DNA of 64,000 nt from Streptomyces cacaoi (GTDB lineage: Bacteria; Actinomycetota; Actinomycetes; Streptomycetales; Streptomycetaceae). A program made the position numbers and the translations under genes. Below, piece by piece: positions 1 to 7,753 of the stretch. Numbering within the stretch: position 1 is the stretch's first letter; every line of letters starts with the position of its first letter. Below the pieces are notes generated by a model. The model was not told where the DNA came from. It did no database searches and saw only the letters and a program-made list of their open reading frames with translations. The DNA is taken from the NCBI RefSeq assembly GCF_006539165.1, contig NZ_BJMM01000009.1, forward strand, positions 1 to 64,000. Reading direction: 5' to 3'.

Positions 1-78
1 GGCTGTCCGGGGGCCCGCCGTCGTGTCCGGGATCTCTCGCGGGGAGTCCGGCCGCTTCCGTGCCCGGTCCGGGCCTCG

Positions 79-957
79 TCAATGGACGATGGACACGATC
101 TCGCAGACGGCCTCCGCGAGTCGGCGCTCTCCTCGGATCCCGGCCCGGGCGAGGGCCGTCGCCGGGTCGATGCCGCGGGTGCACAGGCGCCAGGCGGTCT
201 CCGCCGTCAGCCGCACGGACGCGGCCGGGCGCCCGTCCGGCGGTGCGGCCGGCGACCAGCCGTCCGTGCCGTCCGTTCCCGCGGTGACAGCGGCGCCGGC
301 GGTGACGGTCCACGTGCCGCCGGCCGGCCCCTCCACGCTCACCTCGATCTGCGTCCCCTCCGGCGCGGGCGTGTGCCGCAGGGTGTGCGGCAGCGCCCGC
401 ATGAAGGTGTCCAGGACGGTGGACAGGGCGCGCGGTTCCGGGTCGGTTCCCCGGCCGAGCGCGTGGCGGATCTGCTGCCGGTGCGTCCAGTGCTCGGTGA
501 ACTCCCGGGCGGTGTCCAGCCAACCGGGCGCCGGGTCGACCCCCGCCCACGAGACCCCCAGCGCCGGCGCCTGTGGATCGGTGGCGGCGAAGTGCCGGGC
601 GAGCCGTGTCCCGGCCGCCTCCAGGGCGTCGACGAGCGAGGCGGGGCTGTCCTCGGCGTGGAGATCGACCCACTCCTGGTTGGTGCGGTGGATGAACGCC
701 TCCAGCGTCCCCCCGGGCGCGAAGACCCGCCGGTATCCGTCCGGTGCCTGCCCGAGCCGCCCGTAGCAGTCGCCGAGGAGGTGGACGGCGACGTCGTGCA
801 CGGACCAGCGCGGAAGCGCCGGCGCACGCCAGTCCGCGGGCCGCAGACCGCGCAGCGTGCCGAGCAGGGCCTCCAGCTCCGGGCGGAAGAGCGGACGCGC
901 GTCGATCGGCTCGCCCAGCCAGGAAGTGCCGGGCGCACCGGGGGCCTTGGAACTCAT
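79..957 (-). CDS. Maleylpyruvate isomerase-family (MDMPI/DinB-like) protein
   Basis: About 292 residues starting at the ATG at 957; an in-frame start at 1020 exists but would add an unconserved leader. The N-terminal half looks like the DinB/MDMPI four-helix fold: a WSVHDVAVHLLGD segment and a later EFTEHWTHRQQIRHALG helix supply the His/Glu/Gln residues that bind a divalent metal in this family. The C-terminal part resembles the MDMPI C-terminal domain. Relatives include mycothiol-dependent maleylpyruvate isomerase, but most actinobacterial paralogues have no assigned substrate. It is transcribed alone, in the same direction as the MerR gene upstream. Family is fairly sure; the reaction is unknown. 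Confidence 0.75.
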   Translation of the reverse strand: MSSKAPGAPGTSWLGEPIDARPLFRPELEALLGTLRGLRPADWRAPALPRWSVHDVAVHLLGDCYGRLGQAPDGYRRVFAPGGTLEAFIHRTNQEWVDLHAEDSPASLVDALEAAGTRLARHFAATDPQAPALGVSWAGVDPAPGWLDTAREFTEHWTHRQQIRHALGRGTDPEPRALSTVLDTFMRALPHTLRHTPAPEGTQIEVSVEGPAGGTWTVTAGAAVTAGTDGTDGWSPAAPPDGRPAASVRLTAETAWRLCTRGIDPATALARAGIRGERRLAEAVCEIVSIVH

Positions 958-1163
958 GGCCGAAGCCTGCCAGCCGGGGCCGGAACCGGCCACGCCGTAT
1001 CGGGCGGGCAGCCGCCGCACGCGGTTCCGCCCCCGCTCCGAAGACTGGCAGCCCGACTGTGAGCGCCCGCATGCTCAAGGTGTGTGGCAGCGCAGGAACC
1101 CGTCCCGGCTCGGCCGCCCGCGGACCCGGGCGGAGCGGGGGCCGGGGAGTGCTCGGACCTCGG

Positions 1164-2300
1164 TCAGTCCGGGGTCCGTTCCCGGAGGAGGTAGGTCGCG
1201 GTCAGGGCGACCGTGCGGTGCTCGTCGTGGGTCAGCCCGACCAGCGCCCGGGTCGCCGTCGGGCCGGGCACGGCGGCCAGTGCCTGGGCGAGCCGGCTGC
1301 GGACGGGCGGAGCTGCGGCGCCGTGGGCGAGACGGTCGAGGAGCCGGGCCACGATCCGTTCCGCCGTCGCCGGGTCGCTCGCCGGCACGCTCAGCGCGTC
1401 GGCCGCGTCGGTGTCCTGCGTTCCCTCCACGATCATGTCGATGAGCGTCGGCACGGCCTCGGGCGCTCCGCGTGCTCCCAGTTCCAGCGCCGCACACGCG
1501 CGGACCACGGCGTCGGGGTGTGCCAGGGCCCGGCGCAATTGGGCGGTGGCCTCGGGGCCGGGCAGTTCGGCGAGGGCGCGGACGGCGCGCTCCCGCACGG
1601 CGGCAGCGGGGGAGTCGAGGCCCTCGGCCAGCAGGGCAGGAGCACCGTCGCCCGACCGCGCCAGCGCCCACCGCAGCGCCCCGGCGACATTCGGCTCCGT
1701 CTCGTTCAACACCGCCTCGACCAGGGCGTCCACCGGCACCGGAACCTCCACCGGAACCTCGTCGGCCGGGGACGCCGGAGATGCCGGGGGAGCCGGGGAA
1801 GCCGAGGACGCAGACGACGCCGCCGACGACGAAGGGGCCGCCGACGCCGAAGGGGCCGCCGAGGACGACGGGCCCGCCGAGGACGCCGAGAGCAGGGCCG
1901 CGTGCTGGCGGGCGCCGGGGCTGGGGGAGCCGAGGGCCTGGAGGAGCGCGACGATCCGGAGGACGTCCTCCCAGCCGGCCGGGTCCACGGCGTCGATGCG
2001 GCGCAGCCGGGTGAGCAACTCGGTCTCGGCCGCGAGGCGTTCACGGGTCTGCCGGATGAGGTCGCCGACCAGCGCCGAGGGCGTGCAGCCGGGCTCGTCC
2101 AGCGCGCGGCGGATCTCCCGTAGCGACAGGCCCAGCGAGCGCAGGCTCTCGACGTGGAAGATCCGCCGGATGTCCGCCCCGGAGTACTCCCGGTAGCCGG
2201 AGCCCGTACGGCCCGAGGGGCGCACCAGGCCGAGCGCCTCGTAGTGCCGGAGCATGCGTGCGCTGACCCCCGACCGCCGCGCCACCTCACCGATCAACAC
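1164..2300 (-). CDS. MerR-family regulator with C-terminal HEAT-like repeats
   Basis: 378 residues from a GTG start preceded by a GGAAGG ribosome site. Residues 1-70 are a typical MerR winged helix (GEVARRSGVSARMLRHYEAL, then SGYREYS), followed by the dimerisation helix to about residue 125. A Ser/Ala/Pro-rich linker (about 135-185) leads to a C-terminal domain of HEAT/armadillo-like helical repeats rather than a small-molecule pocket (for example AAAVRERAVRALAELPGPEAT and DAVVRACAALELGARGAPEAV). It lies 53 bp downstream of a second HEAT-repeat gene, apparently in one operon whose promoter at 3141-3171 has the 19-bp spacer and dyad typical of MerR targets, so it probably autoregulates. The signal sensed is unknown; the HEAT domain suggests a protein partner. 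Confidence 0.85.
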   Translation of the reverse strand: MLIGEVARRSGVSARMLRHYEALGLVRPSGRTGSGYREYSGADIRRIFHVESLRSLGLSLREIRRALDEPGCTPSALVGDLIRQTRERLAAETELLTRLRRIDAVDPAGWEDVLRIVALLQALGSPSPGARQHAALLSASSAGPSSSAAPSASAAPSSSAASSASSASPAPPASPASPADEVPVEVPVPVDALVEAVLNETEPNVAGALRWALARSGDGAPALLAEGLDSPAAAVRERAVRALAELPGPEATAQLRRALAHPDAVVRACAALELGARGAPEAVPTLIDMIVEGTQDTDAADALSVPASDPATAERIVARLLDRLAHGAAAPPVRSRLAQALAAVPGPTATRALVGLTHDEHRTVALTATYLLRERTPD

Positions 2301-2353
2301 ACGCCCTCACCTTCCCTCTCGGCTCCCCCGGCCGTCCCCGAACCGGCTGGACT

Positions 2354-3118
2354 TCACTTCTCCTGATGCTCGTGCCCGCCGAGGGCCACGATCCGTTTCG
2401 CCTCCTCGATCGCCGGCTCGAAGCCCGCGTCCGGGTCGCGCAGCAGCCACTGGGTGGCGAGGGCGTGGGCCCGTACCCGTGCGTCGGGGAGCGCCGCCGC
2501 TGACCGCAGCGCGGGCAGGGCCGCCGCACCCAGCGCGACCAGCGCCCGGCTGAGGCTCAACTGCGTCTTCCGTCCCCCGCGCCCGAGCCGGGTCGCCAAC
2601 GTCGCGGCCAGTGCGGGCTCCTCGCCTTCCGGTACGAGGACGACCGCGGCCCGCCAGGCGCTCCGTGCCACCTCGTCGTCGGCGTCGCACAGCAGTGCGC
2701 GGGTGATCGCCGGCCATGCCTGCCGGTCCCCGATCTTGGACAGGGTGTGCAGCGCCTGGCTGCGTGCCCGGGTGTGCCCCTCGCGGACTGCGCGGAGCAG
2801 CCCGGGGAGCGTCCTGGATGCCGGGTGGCGGGTGAGCGCCCAGGTCAGCATGTCCCGGACGAAGAACTCGGGTTCGACCGCGCACCGTGCGATGAGTGTG
2901 TCGACGTGGTGCGGCTCCGGCGTCGTGCCGAGCGTCAGCGCGGCGCTCAGCCGCACGGACACCCGGCCGTCCTCCAGCCCGTCGAGCGCCCGCCGCTCCG
3001 CCGCGTCCGGGGTGCCCCGCTCCTGGGGCGCCGCGTGCCGCGGGCCGGGTGCGTCCTGCGTGTGCTGCTGTGCGTGCTGTTGTGTGTGCTGCTGTGTGTT
3101 CTGCCACGGCCTTGCCAT
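2354..3118 (-). CDS. HEAT-repeat protein with Gln/His-rich N-terminus
   Basis: 254 residues from ATG 3118, chosen because GAGGAGGTGG sits just upstream; the longer in-frame start at 3190 would run through the promoter. The N-terminus is a short Gln/His/Thr repeat (QNTQQHTQQHAQQHTQ, residues about 5-20). The rest is built of helical HEAT-type repeats (VSVRLSAALTLGTTPEPHHVDTL; FVRDMLTWALTRHPASRTLPG; RARSQALHTLSKIGDRQAWPAI; DEVARSAWRAAVVL). No enzyme motif, signal peptide or membrane segment is visible. It is the first gene of the operon with the MerR-HEAT regulator, so the two HEAT proteins may interact or compete for one partner. That is inference. Confidence 0.8.
   Translation of the reverse strand: MARPWQNTQQHTQQHAQQHTQDAPGPRHAAPQERGTPDAAERRALDGLEDGRVSVRLSAALTLGTTPEPHHVDTLIARCAVEPEFFVRDMLTWALTRHPASRTLPGLLRAVREGHTRARSQALHTLSKIGDRQAWPAITRALLCDADDEVARSAWRAAVVLVPEGEEPALAATLATRLGRGGRKTQLSLSRALVALGAAALPALRSAAALPDARVRAHALATQWLLRDPDAGFEPAIEEAKRIVALGGHEHQEK
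3061..3107 (-). repeat. CAG/CAC-rich tandem repeat inside the HEAT gene
   Basis: The stretch is an imperfect 12-15 bp tandem array of TGCTGCTGTG-like units on the + strand. It encodes the Gln/His/Thr N-terminus of the HEAT-repeat protein. Such arrays change copy number easily, so the length of this segment may vary between strains. Confidence 0.6.
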
Positions 3119-3140
3119 CGAGACCACCTCCTCGGCCCGC

Positions 3141-3171
3141 AGTGAAGCCCTTGTCACCGTGTCAAGGTCAA
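3141..3171 (-). promoter_or_regulatory. MerR-type promoter/operator of the HEAT-MerR operon
   Basis: Read on the minus strand, a -35 box TTGACC (3171-3166) and a weak -10 TTCACT (3146-3141) are separated by 19 bp. That over-long spacer is what MerR activators correct by bending DNA. The spacer holds a near-perfect dyad, CCTTGTCACCGTGTCAAGG on the + strand (3149-3167, one mismatch per arm). The leader to the start codon is about 15-20 nt. The regulator is probably the MerR protein encoded second in the operon. Confidence 0.75.
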
Positions 3172-3280
3172 CGCGGACCCGCACACGCACGCACCTCGCG
3201 CCCCCGCCTGTCCCGCTTCGAGGAGCGCCCGGCCTCGTCCGAGGAGCGCCCGGCCCTTCGGCGAGCCGGGAGGCACCCGC

Positions 3281-3772
3281 TCAGTGTTCGAGGTGGAGCC
3301 CGACCATGGGCAACGGGGTGTTCCGCTCGGTGACCGGGGCGCCGAGCGTCGTCTCCAGGATGGACTTGAACCGCTGCCACGCGCGGGGGTGCCGGGAGAC
3401 GTAGTGGGCGAGGGCCTCGTCGGCCTCGTCCTGCGGGAGCAGGCGTGCGGTGGCCGCCGCCGGGCCGTGCCGTCCGACGGCGACGCGGACGCGGGGGTCG
3501 GCCCGGATGTTGCGGAACCACTGGGCCCGGTCGCCGAAGCCGGAGGTCACCACGTAGACGTCCGGCGTCGGATGGTCGATGACCTCCAGGACGACATGAC
3601 GCCGGGCGCCGGTCTTCCGCCCGGTGTGTTCCAGCATCAGCGTCCGCGACCCGAACAGGAAGCCGAGCCTGGCCCGGTACAGGTGGATGGGGGCGCGCAT
3701 CAGCCAGCGGGTGCGCAGGATGCGGGAGCCGTGCCGGGCGATCGCGCCGGAGGGTGCGGGGGGCTGGGACAT
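3281..3772 (-). CDS. Deazaflavin (F420)-dependent nitroreductase-family protein
   Basis: 163 residues of the DDN/F420H2-dependent split-barrel family (DUF385). Visible hallmarks are the N-terminal LGFLFGSRTLMLEHTGRKTGARRHVVLEV strand-loop, the VVTSGFGDRAQWFRNIRADPRVRV motif that shapes the F420 site, and a C-terminal WQRFKSILETTLG helix. Members reduce nitro, quinone or enone substrates using F420H2; the physiological substrate here cannot be told. It begins 21 bp after the TetR gene stop and is almost certainly cotranscribed with it, so its expression is probably controlled by that TetR at the 4423-4440 operator. Confidence 0.85.
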   Translation of the reverse strand: MSQPPAPSGAIARHGSRILRTRWLMRAPIHLYRARLGFLFGSRTLMLEHTGRKTGARRHVVLEVIDHPTPDVYVVTSGFGDRAQWFRNIRADPRVRVAVGRHGPAAATARLLPQDEADEALAHYVSRHPRAWQRFKSILETTLGAPVTERNTPLPMVGLHLEH

Positions 3773-3793
3773 GGGTCTCTCCTGGTGCGGATG

Positions 3794-4423
3794 TCAGGTG
3801 TGGTCCGGGCCGCCGCTCAGCCCGGTGCGGTAGATCGACAGCGTCTCGCCGGCCCAGCGCTCCAGGCCGTCGCCGGAGAGGGGGTCGACGCCGAGCACCT
3901 CGCGCAGCTGGTGGCGCAGCATCAGCACGGCGAGGTCGTTGACCAGCAGGACCGCCGCACGCACCTCGGGGTCGGCTCCGGCGTCGGCGGCGCCGGCCTG
4001 CACCAGCGTGGCCAGCGCGTCCTTGCTCGCCGTGTGCAGCCGGCGGAACAGCGCGGTGCCCACCGACCCGGGGGCCAGCAGGAGCCGGCCGAGATAGCCG
4101 GGGACGGGGGAGTCGGCCGGCAGGAACTCCGCCATCGCCTCGGCCAGGCTGGGCAGGCGTGTCGGGTCCAGCGCGCTGCTGTCCCCCTCCTCCCGCACGA
4201 CCCGCGTCAGCATCGCTTCGAAGACGTCGGCCACGTGCGCGTCGACCGCCTCGCGCAACCCGTCCTTGGACTTGTAGTGCCGGATGACGAGCGCGGCGGA
4301 GACGCCGGCGGCCGCCGCGATGTCGCGGACGGTGACGGCGTCGGGGCCGCGCTCGGCGAACAGCCGCAGCGCCTCGTCACGGATCTTCGCGCGCGCTGTC
4401 CGGTCGTCGGGGAGTGAACGCAT
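3794..4423 (-). CDS. TetR-family transcriptional regulator
   Basis: 209 residues from ATG 4423; a TTG at 4441 is in frame but lies inside the promoter. The helix-turn-helix is clear near residues 12-50 (KIRDEALRLFAERGPDAVTVRDIAAAAGVSAALVIRHYKSKDGL), followed by the all-helical ligand domain. It is first in a two-gene operon with the deazaflavin oxidoreductase. The start codon overlaps a perfect TGTTTA-N6-TAAACA palindrome, and a -10-like TACCCT lies only about 7 nt before the ATG, so the mRNA is probably leaderless and autoregulated. The ligand is unknown. Confidence 0.9.
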   Translation of the reverse strand: MRSLPDDRTARAKIRDEALRLFAERGPDAVTVRDIAAAAGVSAALVIRHYKSKDGLREAVDAHVADVFEAMLTRVVREEGDSSALDPTRLPSLAEAMAEFLPADSPVPGYLGRLLLAPGSVGTALFRRLHTASKDALATLVQAGAADAGADPEVRAAVLLVNDLAVLMLRHQLREVLGVDPLSGDGLERWAGETLSIYRTGLSGGPDHT

Positions 4424-4454
4424 GTTTAGTAGGGTAAACAAACATTCACTCGCG
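4423..4454 (-). promoter_or_regulatory. TetR promoter and operator (leaderless start)
   Basis: A perfect inverted repeat TGTTTA-GTAGGG-TAAACA spans 4423-4440. On the minus strand a TTGACG -35 box is followed 16 bp later by TACCCT, placing the transcription start at or next to the ATG at 4423. No Shine-Dalgarno fits between them. A bound repressor would cover the -10 box and the start. Confidence 0.65.
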
Positions 4455-4513
4455 TCAAGGCGCCCGCTCGGCCGGACGTCCTCGGGTGCCTCCGCTCCCG
4501 TTTCCGCTCGTGT

Positions 4514-5179
4514 CTACGGCTCGTCCGGCGGTCGTCTCCGCAGGGCCGGGCGCCAGCCGGGGCTCGTCGGGAGCTGCCAGCCCCGGTGGCGTGCGAGCAG
4601 GACGAGCGCGGCCCCCACGAAGGTCGCGCTGATCGAGCCGGCCATGGGGTGGCCCGCGCGCTCCAGCCCGGCCATCACGCCGCCGGCCACCAACGCGCAG
4701 GTCGCGTAGAGGGTGTTGCCGCCGAAGATGCGCGGCGCGCGCCGTATGACGATGTCGCGGACGAAGCCGCCCCCGACGGCGGTGATGACGCCCAGCAGGA
4801 CGGCGGGCAGCCAGCCGAGGCCCAGCGCGAGGGTCTTCTGCGCGCCTGCCGCGGCCCAGCAGCCGAGGGCGAGGGCGTCGAGGAGGGGGAAGAGCCGGTC
4901 CCACAGCTTTCCCTCGACGCGCAGGACGAACACGAGGGCCGCGCCGCCCACGGCGGTGAGCAGGTAGGTGTAGTCGGTCAGCGCGATCGGCGTCCCGTGC
5001 TGGAGCAGTGTGTCGCGGATCAGCCCGCCGCCGAGCCCGGGCAGGATCGCCAGGCCCACGAACCCGACCAGGTCGAAGCGTTCGGCGCGGGCGATCACGC
5101 CGCCCAGCACCGCGTTGGCGAAGACGCCGGTCAGATCGAGCGCGCGCAGCAGGTCGGTCAGATGAGCCGTCGTGGTCAC
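4514..5179 (-). CDS. TRIC / UPF0126-family membrane protein
   Basis: 221 residues from the GTG at 5179. The protein is an internal duplication of a three-helix unit, each copy carrying the family motif GGG-hydrophobic-(I/V)RD: GGGLIRD at 50-56 and GGGFVRD at 136-142. There are six or seven hydrophobic segments and an Arg-rich tail. Bacterial members form trimeric cation (K+) channels; glycine transport has been proposed for some (YicG/UPF0126). It follows the ArsR gene by 79 bp on the same strand and may be cotranscribed, which would link it to metal stress. The family call is safe; the role is not known. Confidence 0.88.
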   Translation of the reverse strand: MTTTAHLTDLLRALDLTGVFANAVLGGVIARAERFDLVGFVGLAILPGLGGGLIRDTLLQHGTPIALTDYTYLLTAVGGAALVFVLRVEGKLWDRLFPLLDALALGCWAAAGAQKTLALGLGWLPAVLLGVITAVGGGFVRDIVIRRAPRIFGGNTLYATCALVAGGVMAGLERAGHPMAGSISATFVGAALVLLARHRGWQLPTSPGWRPALRRRPPDEP

Positions 5180-5258
5180 CGGCTCATTGTCCCCTTCGTG
5201 GGGATGCGCCCGGATGCGGGCGTCCGGTGGGCGCCGGGGCGGCCGGGGCCCGGGGCCG

Positions 5259-5648
5259 TCAGCGCCCGGCGGAGGCCGGGGCCGCTTCGTGCGCGGGGGT
5301 GTCGCGCAGGCCGAGACGCAGATGTTCCACGTGGTAGAGGGCCTGTTCGAGGAGTTCGGCGACGTGGTTGTCGTAGAGGGCGTAGACGATCGAGCGTCCG
5401 TGGCGTTCGCCGGTGACCAGGCCGAGGTTGCGCAGCAGCCGCAGTTGGTGGGAGCAGGCGGAGGCTTCCATGCCGACGGCCTCGGCGAGATCGCCGACGG
5501 CGCAGGGTCCTTCCTGGAGGCGGGCCAGGATGTGCAGCCGGGAGGGGGTGGCGAGGGCCTGGAGGGTGGCGGCGACATCCGCCGTGCCGACAGCGTCGAG
5601 GCGTTCGCGGCTGGTGGCGCCGCTGGTGGTGTCGCGTCCGTGGCCCAT
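5259..5648 (-). CDS. ArsR/SmtB-family metal sensor, CzrA-like
   Basis: 129 residues from ATG 5648. The winged helix is plain (ALATPSRLHILARLQEG, then VGMEASACSHQLRLLRNLGLV). The C-terminal alpha5 helix reads DNHVAELLEQALYHVEH, giving Asp93, His95, His106 and His109 in the D-x-H-x10-H-x2-H spacing of the Zn/Co site of SmtB and CzrA. A Cys in the recognition helix is outside that set. It is divergent from a P1B ATPase across a 95-bp gap containing a perfect dyad, the standard arrangement in which the apo-repressor is released by metal. It probably senses Zn(II), Co(II) or Ni(II); which one cannot be told from sequence. Confidence 0.9.
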   Translation of the reverse strand: MGHGRDTTSGATSRERLDAVGTADVAATLQALATPSRLHILARLQEGPCAVGDLAEAVGMEASACSHQLRLLRNLGLVTGERHGRSIVYALYDNHVAELLEQALYHVEHLRLGLRDTPAHEAAPASAGR

Positions 5649-5668
5649 GCGTCCATCATACCGACGAC

Positions 5669-5688
5669 ACCTGAAGACCTGTTCAGGT
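5669..5688. promoter_or_regulatory. ArsR-type operator, metal module
   Basis: ACCTGAAGACCTGTTCAGGT is a perfect 7-bp inverted repeat (ACCTGAA / TTCAGGT) with a 6-bp spacer, like SmtB/CzrA operators. It sits 20 bp from the repressor start and 55 bp from the ATPase start. A -10-like TATAGT for the ATPase lies at 5696-5701, so a bound dimer would block both directions. Confidence 0.8.
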
Positions 5689-5743
5689 ATTCCTCTATAG
5701 TGGGGCCGTTGCCCTCGTCCCACCCGCGAAGGGGTGTCCTGCC

Positions 5744-7726
5744 ATGTCTTCTTCCGTCCTCGACCAACGGGCGGCGCCGCCCGCCGACGGGCCGCGCCCG
5801 GCCGCCCCGCCGCCGCGCCGCACCCGCGTCCTGGCCCTCCCCGAGGCCCGGTGGGCGCTCGCGGCCCTGCTGCTGTTCCTCGCCGCGCTGCCCGTCCAAC
5901 TGCTGGACGGGCCGGTGTGGTTGAGCGGGCCGCTGTTCGCCGCCGTCTACGTCGCCGGCGGCTGGGAGCCGGGCCTCGAAGGGCTGAAGGCCCTGCGGGA
6001 GAAGACGCTGGACGTGGATCTGCTGATGGTCGTCGCCGCGCTCGGGGCCGCCGCCATCGGCCAGGTGCTCGACGGCGCGCTGCTGATCGTCATCTTCGCC
6101 ACCTCCGGCGCCCTGGAGGCCGTCGCCACCGCCCGCACGGCGGACTCCGTGCGCGGCCTGCTCGACCTCGCCCCGGCCACCGCCGCCCGGATCCTGCCGG
6201 ACGGCACCGAGGAACGCGTCGGCACCGACCGACTCGCCGTGGGGGACACCGTGCTGGTCCGGCCCGGCGAGCGGATCGGTGCCGACGGCCGGGTGGTCGA
6301 CGGGGCGAGCGACGTCGACCAGGCCACCATCACCGGCGAGCCGCTGCCGGTGGCCAAACTGCCCGGCGACGAGGTGTTCGCCGGCACCGTCAACGGCGCC
6401 GGGGCGCTGCGCGTACGCGTCGGGCGGGACCCGGCGGACTCGGTGATCGCCCGTATCGTGCGGCGGGTCGAGGAGGCCCGCGCGACCAAGGCGCCCACCC
6501 AGCTGTTCATCGAGAAGGTCGAACAGCGCTACTCGGTCGGCATGGTCGTCGCGACCCTCGCCGTCTTCGCCGTGCCGCTGGCCTTCGGCGACGCGCTGCG
6601 ACCGGCGCTGCTGCGGGCCATGACGTTCATGATCGTCGCCTCGCCGTGCGCGGTCGTGCTCTCCACCATGCCGCCGCTGCTGGCCGCCATCGCCAACGCC
6701 GGGCGCCGCGGCGTGCTCGCCAAGTCCGCCGTCGTCATGGAACGCCTCGGCCGTGTCGACGCCGTCGCCCTGGACAAGACGGGCACCCTCACCGAAGGCG
6801 CACCGCACGTCACCGATGTGCGCCCGCTGCCCGGCAGCGGCCTGGACGACGACGCGCTCCTGGCGCTGGCGGCGTCCGCCGAGCACCTCAGCGAACACCC
6901 GCTCGCCCGCGCCGTGGTGGCCGCCGCCCGCGACCGCGGCCTGCCCCTCGCCGACGCCGCCGACTTCACCGCCGTCCCCGGGCAGGGCGTCACCGCCACC
7001 GTCGACGGCCGCACCGTGCGGGTCGGTGCGCCCGGCCGGCTGCCCGCGCCCGCCGCCCGCGCGCCGCAGCACGCGGTGGTGGCCGCGTTGGAGGACGCCG
7101 GGCGCACCGCGGTGCTCGTGCTGCGGGACGGGGCGCCCGTCGGGGTGCTCGGCCTGACCGACCGGCTGCGGCCGGACGCCGCGGCCACCGTCGCCGCACT
7201 CGGCCGGCTGACCGGCCGCCCCCCGGTGCTGCTGACCGGCGACAACGAGCGCGCCGCACGGCAGTTGGCCGCCGAGGCCGGGGTCACCGAGGTGCGCGCC
7301 GGGATGCTGCCCGAGGACAAGGCCGCCTTCGTCGAGGAGGCGCAGGCCCGAGGGCGGCGGATGCTGGTCGTCGGCGACGGCGTCAACGACGCACCCGCGC
7401 TGGCCGCCGCGCACGCGGGGATCGCGATGGGCACGGCGGGCTCCGATCTCGCCCTGGAGACCGCCGACGCCGTCGTCGTCCGCGACGAACTGGCCACCAT
7501 TCCCTCGCTCGTGCAGCTCTCGCGCACCGCCCGCCGCCTGGTCGTGCAGAACCTGGTCGTCGCCGGGACGTTCCTGACCGTCCTGGCCGCCTGGGACCTC
7601 ATCGGCACGCTGCCGCTGCCCCTGGGCGTCGCCGGGCACGAGGGCTCCACCGTCCTCGTCGTCCTCAACGGCCTGCGCCTGCTGCGCGAGGCCGCCTGGC
7701 CCCGGCCCGCCCGGGACGCCGCGTAG
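5744..7726 (+). CDS. Heavy-metal P-type ATPase, P1B-4 subgroup
   Basis: 660 residues with no N-terminal heavy-metal-binding domain. In order it shows the actuator TGEPLPV motif, a membrane SPC (300-302), the phosphorylated Asp344 in DKTGTLT, the His385-Pro386 nucleotide motif, TGDN, and the hinge GDGVNDAP (544-551). The last membrane region has HEGST (632-636). SPC together with HEG(G/S)T defines the P1B-4 group (CoaT, CtpD, PfeT type), which exports Co(II), Fe(II) or Ni(II), unlike the CPC-containing Cu and Zn/Cd pumps. It is divergent from a CzrA-like repressor and probably induced by the metal it exports. The exact ion is not settled by sequence. Confidence 0.92.
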   Translation: MSSSVLDQRAAPPADGPRPAAPPPRRTRVLALPEARWALAALLLFLAALPVQLLDGPVWLSGPLFAAVYVAGGWEPGLEGLKALREKTLDVDLLMVVAALGAAAIGQVLDGALLIVIFATSGALEAVATARTADSVRGLLDLAPATAARILPDGTEERVGTDRLAVGDTVLVRPGERIGADGRVVDGASDVDQATITGEPLPVAKLPGDEVFAGTVNGAGALRVRVGRDPADSVIARIVRRVEEARATKAPTQLFIEKVEQRYSVGMVVATLAVFAVPLAFGDALRPALLRAMTFMIVASPCAVVLSTMPPLLAAIANAGRRGVLAKSAVVMERLGRVDAVALDKTGTLTEGAPHVTDVRPLPGSGLDDDALLALAASAEHLSEHPLARAVVAAARDRGLPLADAADFTAVPGQGVTATVDGRTVRVGAPGRLPAPAARAPQHAVVAALEDAGRTAVLVLRDGAPVGVLGLTDRLRPDAAATVAALGRLTGRPPVLLTGDNERAARQLAAEAGVTEVRAGMLPEDKAAFVEEAQARGRRMLVVGDGVNDAPALAAAHAGIAMGTAGSDLALETADAVVVRDELATIPSLVQLSRTARRLVVQNLVVAGTFLTVLAAWDLIGTLPLPLGVAGHEGSTVLVVLNGLRLLREAAWPRPARDAA

Positions 7727-7753
7727 ACGGACCCGACCCGCCGCGCCGGACCC

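Noticed and set aside
4514..7639. A 1041-codon open frame on the minus strand over the P-type ATPase and ArsR genes
   Set aside because: Only its last 221 codons (TRIC protein) look real. The rest is Gly/Gln/His/Arg-biased and antisense to clear motifs of the ATPase, as expected from high-GC codon bias.
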